Below, piece by piece: positions 59,552 through 64,000 of a DNA stretch of 64,000 nt. The stretch comes from Paenibacillus sp. FSL M7-0420 (GTDB lineage: Bacteria > Bacillota > Bacilli > Paenibacillales > Paenibacillaceae): the NCBI RefSeq assembly GCF_038002345.1, contig NZ_JBBOCJ010000001.1, forward strand, positions 186,001 to 250,000, read 5' to 3'. Position 1 is the stretch's first letter. Each line of letters opens with the position of its first letter. The notes under the pieces are model-generated. The model did not search any database and was not told the origin of the DNA. It was given only the letters and a program-made list of their open reading frames with translations. The position numbers and the translations under genes are program-made.

Positions 59552-59577
59552 CTCCGCCTATGTGCGGGGTTTTTTTG
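59552..59577 (+). terminator. Terminator between the recombinase element and the ABC operon
   Basis: CTCCGC pairs with GCGGGG (one G-T) around CTATGT and is followed by T7. It would stop transcription from the outward promoter in the present orientation. No gene is seen in 59252-59748. Confidence 0.75.
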
Positions 59578-59618
59578 TACATGAAAATCGAAATAATAAA
59601 AATAGCAGAGGTAATCAG

Positions 59619-59647
59619 TTGACAGTGGAAAGTGCAGGTCATATACT
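59619..59647 (+). promoter_or_regulatory. Promoter of the ABC-transporter operon
   Basis: TTGACA (59619-59624) and TATACT (59642-59647) are 17 bases apart, a strong sigma-A match. Transcription starts near 59654, about 95 bases before the first gene. Confidence 0.85.
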
Positions 59648-59669
59648 GTGTATATAGATATATACAGTA
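59644..59669. promoter_or_regulatory. Operator palindrome over the -10 box
   Basis: A 26-bp inverted repeat (TACTGTGTATAT then ATATATACAGTA around AG; 12 of 13 pairs match) overlaps the -10 of the ABC-operon promoter and extends past the start. It is well placed to bind the GntR/YtrA-type protein encoded in the same operon as an autorepressor. Confidence 0.7.
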
Positions 59670-59748
59670 AGCACACACAGATGCACACCGAAGTTAGCTG
59701 ATCTGCCGGCTCCTGCCGTTCAAGACGAATAAAGCGAGGTTAGAAGTT

Positions 59749-60477
59749 ATGACAACATTAAAGCAAGCGTGGGTCATCGTACGCAGCGAATTCCGCGGTG
59801 ACCGCTGGAAGCTGCTGTGGGCGCTGCTGTTTGCCATCGTGTTCATGGGATACTTTTCTGCAATTACGGGAATGGTCATCGACGATACGCTCACTGGACA
59901 CGATAAGCAGCTGCTCAGTGATTTTCTGATGGTGACGACGATGCTCATGCTCGTGATTACTTTTTCCCGGCGGACCATGAAATATATCTCTGAGGATTCC
60001 TATACCCGGATGCTGGCGTATATGCGGGCGTTGCCGGTACCGTTAGCTGCTGTTCTCTGTAAAAGAAAGCTGGACACCCTGTTCGCCGTTGCCATGAACA
60101 GTACAATCTATTTCAGCCTGCTCTATGCGCTCAACCCTGGAATACGTGCTGAATTGCCGCTTACTTCATATCTGGCTTTTGCCTTTACCTGGATCGGTTA
60201 CAGTCTGATTATCGCAGGCATGTATATTATAATTGAGTTCTCGGTCAGCGGTGTCATCTACTTCTGGTCTATCTCTGTGATCTTGCTGCTGGCACTGGGT
60301 GTGTCCGGTATGGTGTATCTGACTGGAGGCAGCATACTGCTGGCAACGGTCGCTGTATCCAAGGAGTGGGGCCTATTCTCTCCCCTGATGTGGGGGACGC
60401 TGGTGCTGGGCGTGTTATCGATTCAGCTGTTCTCCAGATGGACGCTTCACCGGCTGAAGAGCCGTGATCTCGTATGA
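59749..60477 (+). CDS. ABC-2 type transporter membrane protein
   Basis: A 242-residue membrane protein with about six hydrophobic helices and a short N-terminal cytoplasmic segment (LKQAWVIVRSEFRGDRWKLLW). The loop SRRTMKYISEDSYTRMLAYMRALPVP resembles the coupling loop of ABC-2 permeases. It probably pairs with the ATPase two genes downstream. The substrate is unknown; similar YtrA-operon transporters respond to cell-wall antibiotics. TTG-containing sequence is absent from the start region; the ATG at 59749 follows GCGAGGTTAGAAGTT. Confidence 0.75.
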   Translation: MTTLKQAWVIVRSEFRGDRWKLLWALLFAIVFMGYFSAITGMVIDDTLTGHDKQLLSDFLMVTTMLMLVITFSRRTMKYISEDSYTRMLAYMRALPVPLAAVLCKRKLDTLFAVAMNSTIYFSLLYALNPGIRAELPLTSYLAFAFTWIGYSLIIAGMYIIIEFSVSGVIYFWSISVILLLALGVSGMVYLTGGSILLATVAVSKEWGLFSPLMWGTLVLGVLSIQLFSRWTLHRLKSRDLV

Positions 60478-60529
60478 GACGGGGCAAGGCGTTCATCCGG
60501 GGGCCGGGCCTGGAAGGCAGGTGTCAATA

Positions 60530-60940
60530 ATGTGGATTCCGATACAGATTAATGAGAACAGTGCGGAGCCGCTGTACCATCAGATTGAGACGCAGCTGCG
60601 GTCGCTGATCATCTCCGGCGCAATAACGGAAGGCACGCTGCTTCCTTCCATCCGCGAATTCGCAGGTGATCTGAAGTGCAGTGTCATTACGGTCCGACGA
60701 GTCTATCAGGATCTGGAGAATGAAGGCTTGCTGCGGACCAGACAGGGGACGGGCACCTTTGTATCCCATATCGGGACCGGGGCAATGGAGGACTATAAGC
60801 AGGAGACCGTCCGCAAGGCGCTGGAGAGTGCCGTCGATGTGGGGCTGTCCGTGCATTGCAGTGAGGAAGAGCTGAAGGAGCTGTTCACAGAGATCGTGAA
60901 GAACAAATACGGGAAGCAGGCAGAAAGAGGGGGAAGCTGA
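60530..60940 (+). CDS. GntR-family regulator, YtrA subfamily
   Basis: A 136-residue regulator. It starts MWIPIQINENSAEPLYHQIETQLRSLI, then the winged helix LLPSIREFAGDLKCSVITVRRVYQDLENEGLLRTRQGTGTFV. The short C-terminal tail with no large effector domain is typical of YtrA. These proteins repress the ABC-transporter operon in which they lie and are released by envelope stress. GGCAGGTG precedes the ATG at 60530. The stop overlaps the ATG of the next ATPase by one base. Confidence 0.9.
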   Translation: MWIPIQINENSAEPLYHQIETQLRSLIISGAITEGTLLPSIREFAGDLKCSVITVRRVYQDLENEGLLRTRQGTGTFVSHIGTGAMEDYKQETVRKALESAVDVGLSVHCSEEELKELFTEIVKNKYGKQAERGGS

Positions 60941-61869
60941 TGGGACAGCAAGCCATAGAACTGCGGGATGTATGCAAGAAGCGGCGGCAAAAGACGATAG
61001 GACCGCTTAATCTAAGCGTACCGCAAGGGTATATCACTGCACTTGTAGGCCAGAACGGTTCGGGCAAAAGCACATTGCTGCACATGCTGCTGCAACAGAG
61101 TTTTCCTGGAGAAGGTGAGGTCCGCTGGTTCGGTGAAGCTTACCGGCACGGGCTGCCGCTGCCGCTCCGCCAGCAAATCGCATATGTGCCTGAGGTATCA
61201 CAGAGCGAGGAGAACCTCTGGACAGCCGCTGAAGCTGCAGAGTTCCGCAGCCACTGGTATCCTTCCTGGGATCAGGGCTATTTCGAGGAGCTGATCCGTA
61301 AGTTTGAAGTGCCGCCGAATGCCAGACTGGGCAAGATGTCCAAGGGCGAGCGCCGCAAGTTCGAGCTTGCGGCCGCCCTGGCGGCGAAGCCACGGCTGCT
61401 ACTGCTGGATGAGCCGTCCTCGGGCCTCGACCCTTTTGCCTGGAAGATTATGATTGAAGCGCTGCAGAATTACATGGAGGAGCATGAGGCGACGATTATC
61501 ATCTCGACCCATATTGTTGAAGAGGTGCGGCGGTTGGCTGATTATATCGTGCTGATGCACCAGGGACAGCTGCTGGGAATGACCGAGAAGGATAGTCTGT
61601 TTGGTTCATGGAGTGAAATATGGGTTCAAATTGAGGGAGAGCAAGAGCTGCAGGCGCTGGCAGCCGAGCTGCCGCAAGCGCTGGAGCTGAAGCTTACGAC
61701 GCCGGGTGTGGCTTCATTTTTAACCCAACAAATTTATCTGTATGAGAAACGCATTCACGATTTGGGCGTAAAGGTACTCAAGAGCCGCAGCCTGGAGCTG
61801 GATGAAATCCTAAGCTTATGGACCCGGGGGCATCGTCCGGTTCTGATCGACCAGAAGAGAGGGGAATAA
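60940..61869 (+). CDS. ABC transporter ATPase (YtrB-like)
   Basis: A 309-residue ATPase. It has Walker A GQNGSGKST, a Q-loop region around AYVPEVSQSEENLW, a signature with a substitution (MSKGERRKF in place of LSGGQ), Walker B LLLLDEPSSGLDP and switch His in IISTHIVEE. The MSKGERRKFELAAALA signature is usual for the YtrB/CcmA-like group. It is translationally coupled to the YtrA-type regulator and likely energises the permease at 59749. Confidence 0.88.
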   Translation: MGQQAIELRDVCKKRRQKTIGPLNLSVPQGYITALVGQNGSGKSTLLHMLLQQSFPGEGEVRWFGEAYRHGLPLPLRQQIAYVPEVSQSEENLWTAAEAAEFRSHWYPSWDQGYFEELIRKFEVPPNARLGKMSKGERRKFELAAALAAKPRLLLLDEPSSGLDPFAWKIMIEALQNYMEEHEATIIISTHIVEEVRRLADYIVLMHQGQLLGMTEKDSLFGSWSEIWVQIEGEQELQALAAELPQALELKLTTPGVASFLTQQIYLYEKRIHDLGVKVLKSRSLELDEILSLWTRGHRPVLIDQKRGE

Positions 61870-61871
61870 GA

Positions 61872-62774
61872 ATGGAAGCATTGCAGTTGAAGCAGGTAGT
61901 GAAGCAGTACGGTGAGAAGACGGCCGTCAACGGAATTAGTCTGAAGGTGGAGCAAGGCGAGATTTACGGTCTGCTGGGTGCCAACGGCGCCGGCAAAACA
62001 ACGACCATGCGCATGGTGCTCGGCCTGATCTACCCCGACGAAGGGAGCATCCTGTATAACGGCAAGCCGTACAGTAAGGAGCTTCAGCATCTGATGGGCT
62101 ATCTGCCGGAAGAACGGGGACTGTATCCTAAGGTCAAGGTCAGCGATCAGATTATCTATCTGGCAAGGCTGCGCGGGATGTCGGCAAGTGAGGCGGACAA
62201 GAGCCTGAAGTACTGGCTGGAGCGCTTCGATGTACCGGAATATTATAATAAGAAGATTGAAGAGCTGTCCAAGGGTAATCAGCAAAAAATGGGCTTCGTC
62301 GCCGCTGTGGTCCATAAGCCGAAGATTCTGATCCTGGATGAAGCCTTCAGCGGTCTCGATCCGGTCAATGTGGAGCTGCTGAAGGATACCGTCAGAGAGA
62401 TGCGGGATCTGGGAACGAGCATTCTGTTCTCCACGCACCGCATGGAGCATGTTGAAGAATTATGCCGGAATATCACGATTCTTGACCGCTCGAACACCGT
62501 AGTTCAGGGAGATATCCGTGAGATCAAGAAGGGGTATCCGCGGGAAGAAGTTGTACTGCGCACCGCCGGGGAAGTGAACGGACTTGCCGGGATTGCCGGA
62601 GTTACCGGAGTCCAGCGGCAGGAGCGCGGGTATGTGTTAACTATCAGTGACCTGGGAGCCGCACAGCGCATTCTTCAACTGGCTGTGGCTCAAGGCGAGG
62701 TCGAGCATTTCGAGATTAAGGAACCGACGCTAAACCAAATCTTTATCAGAGCGGTGGGTGAATCCAATGAATAA
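61872..62774 (+). CDS. ABC transporter ATPase (NatA/YhaQ-like)
   Basis: A 300-residue ATPase with Walker A GANGAGKTTTM, YLPEERGLYPKVKV as the Q-loop region, signature LSKGNQQKMGFVAAVV, Walker B ILILDEAFSGLDPVN and switch His in LFSTHRMEH. This matches Bacillus YhaQ and the NatA sodium-export ATPases. The ATG at 61872 comes three bases after the upstream stop, with GAGGGGAATAAG ahead. It pairs with the NatB-like permease gene, which overlaps its end by eight bases. Confidence 0.88.
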   Translation: MEALQLKQVVKQYGEKTAVNGISLKVEQGEIYGLLGANGAGKTTTMRMVLGLIYPDEGSILYNGKPYSKELQHLMGYLPEERGLYPKVKVSDQIIYLARLRGMSASEADKSLKYWLERFDVPEYYNKKIEELSKGNQQKMGFVAAVVHKPKILILDEAFSGLDPVNVELLKDTVREMRDLGTSILFSTHRMEHVEELCRNITILDRSNTVVQGDIREIKKGYPREEVVLRTAGEVNGLAGIAGVTGVQRQERGYVLTISDLGAAQRILQLAVAQGEVEHFEIKEPTLNQIFIRAVGESNE

Positions 62775-64000
62775 AATGGCAACCATTATCGGCTTCACAT
62801 TCAAGAATAAGGTAAGAACGAAATCCTTCATGATTACCACCTTAATTCTGGTGCTTCTGCTTAGTATCGGGATGAATATCCCTTATCTGATCAAAGTGTT
62901 CAACGGAGAAGACGGTGCCAAGGACGCGACACAGATCGGAGTCGTTGCCCAGCAGGGCTTCCGGCCTGCCGAGCTGCTGCTCGCTTATACTCCGCCGGCT
63001 GAAGCCGAAGATAAAGTCGTATTTACCGCTTATCCTTCCGCAGATGATGCAACCCTTAAGAAGGGGCTGGAGGATGAGAAAATTGAGGGGTATCTTACCT
63101 TTGCCGACAAGGGCAGTGTAGGGGTGCCTCCGGTAACGTATCACAGCAAAGACGGAGACATCAGCAGCAAGCTTAGAACGAATCTGCAAGCCGCTCTGCA
63201 GCAGGTGAATACCGGCCTGATTGTCGGCGATAAGCTGACCGAGAGCCAGGTGACGGCGATCTTCGCTCCGGTCTCGATTGATACCGCACAGCTAAGTACT
63301 GACGGGGCTGCGGGTGGCGTAGACCAGGATCAGGACAAACCGATTATCAACTATGTCATTGTCTATATCCTGCTGATTCTGTTCTTCATGTCGGTGATGA
63401 TGACCGGCAACATGATTTCAGCCGAGATTACCTCGGAGAAAAGCTCGCGCATTATGGAGATTCTCATCACCAGCGCCTCGCCACTCACCCAAATGTTCGG
63501 CAAGGTCATCGGAATCTTCCTCGTCGGTCTGATGCAGATCGCCATTATCTCGGCTGCCATCGCGCTCAACCTGATGCTGCCGCATAATTCCACGATCCTG
63601 AGCGATTTCGATCTGAATCTGGGACAGCTTAATGTCAGCATGATCGTCTATGGCTTCATCCTGTATATCCTGGGCTACTTCCTGTACGCCCTGATGTATG
63701 CCGCTGTCGGCTCAATTGTCAGCCGGACAGAGGATCTCGGGCAGGCCGTGATGCCGGTCATGATGCTGGGCTTCGTCAGCTTCTATCTGCCGCTGTTCAG
63801 TATCTCGAACCCGGATACCCTGCTGGTGAAGGTCGCCAGCTTCGTGCCATTCACCTCTTCGCTCAGCCTGCTGCTGCGGATCGGGGTCGGGGAGGTCGCC
63901 TTCTGGGAGATCATGGTCTCGCTGGCGATCCTGCTGGCGACAACCTTCCTCTTCGGCTGGCTCGCCGCCAAGATCTACCGCACCGGCGTCCTGATGTACG
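62767..64000 (+). CDS. ABC transporter permease (NatB/YhaP-like), 3' end cut off
   Basis: At least 411 residues are encoded before the window ends with the frame still open. An N-terminal helix (FMITTLILVLLLSIGMNIPYL) is followed by a large extracytoplasmic domain (about residues 35-195), and then further helices: YVIVYILLILFFMSVMMTGNMISAEITSEKSSRIMEILITSASP is the conserved ABC-2 core. It resembles Bacillus YhaP and NatB, exporters of Na+ or related compounds. The real start is the ATG at 62767, inside the end of the ATPase gene. The C-terminal helix is missing only because of the window edge. Confidence 0.85.
   Translation, partial: MNKMATIIGFTFKNKVRTKSFMITTLILVLLLSIGMNIPYLIKVFNGEDGAKDATQIGVVAQQGFRPAELLLAYTPPAEAEDKVVFTAYPSADDATLKKGLEDEKIEGYLTFADKGSVGVPPVTYHSKDGDISSKLRTNLQAALQQVNTGLIVGDKLTESQVTAIFAPVSIDTAQLSTDGAAGGVDQDQDKPIINYVIVYILLILFFMSVMMTGNMISAEITSEKSSRIMEILITSASPLTQMFGKVIGIFLVGLMQIAIISAAIALNLMLPHNSTILSDFDLNLGQLNVSMIVYGFILYILGYFLYALMYAAVGSIVSRTEDLGQAVMPVMMLGFVSFYLPLFSISNPDTLLVKVASFVPFTSSLSLLLRIGVGEVAFWEIMVSLAILLATTFLFGWLAAKIYRTGVLMY

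Overview
The window looks like a chromosomal segment of a Paenibacillus-type member of the Bacillales. Support comes from strong AGGAGG-type ribosome binding sites, frequent GTG and TTG starts, a heterodimeric prenyl diphosphate synthase, a caa3 oxidase cluster in ctaCDEFG order, a CsbD protein, a YtrA-type regulator, and many short repeats between genes. No rRNA, tRNA, CRISPR array or prophage was seen.

Layout. 0-3.4 kb: small household genes (DUF2278, ASCH) and two tiny membrane-protein ORFs. 3.6-7.3 kb: a c-di-GMP-I riboswitch with a terminator ahead of an LPXTG surface protein that carries a 2-kb proline-threonine repeat; an HD-GYP c-di-GMP phosphodiesterase follows at 9.2 kb. 10.8-24.8 kb: a discontinuous set of genes resembling the flavin-based extracellular electron transfer (EET) locus of Listeria. 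It has EetA-like (NusG_II) and EetB-like (Gx) proteins, an ECF module (two ATPases and EcfT), a UbiA-family prenyltransferase, both subunits of a prenyl diphosphate synthase, a long NADH dehydrogenase (Ndh2 with a DoxX-like membrane tail) and a PplA-like lipoprotein with two FMN-binding domains. FNR-like palindromes lie upstream of the PplA-like gene. The flavinyl transferase ApbE/FmnB is not in the window. 25-44 kb: ordinary genes (CsbD, an orphan histidine kinase, MFS, RidA, GH31 glucosidase, SNF2 helicase, RelP-type alarmone synthetase, TrmB-like regulator, lipid kinase). 44.8-50.4 kb: caa3 cytochrome oxidase with assembly factors, behind a promoter and a near-perfect CcpA site. 50.5-53.9 kb: an AT-richer accessory stretch with a toxin-antitoxin-like pair, an aminoglycoside-phosphotransferase-fold kinase and a nucleoside deaminase. 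54-58 kb: a leftward cheW-cheA-mcp operon. 58.2-59.4 kb: a tyrosine recombinase gene enclosed by two perfect 24-bp inverted repeats. 59.6-64 kb: a GntR/YtrA-type ABC-transporter operon that runs off the end.

The most novel-looking feature is the 58.2-59.4 kb element. A recombinase gene sits between inverted copies of what resembles its own core site, directly upstream of the chemotaxis-type operon, and an outward promoter lies just inside the far repeat. In the orientation shown this promoter fires into a terminator; if the segment flipped it would fire into cheW-cheA-mcp. This reads as a self-encoded phase-variation switch. The second highlight is the EET-like gene set with FNR-like sites, and the third is the riboswitch-controlled adhesin whose stalk has separate positive, neutral and negative blocks.
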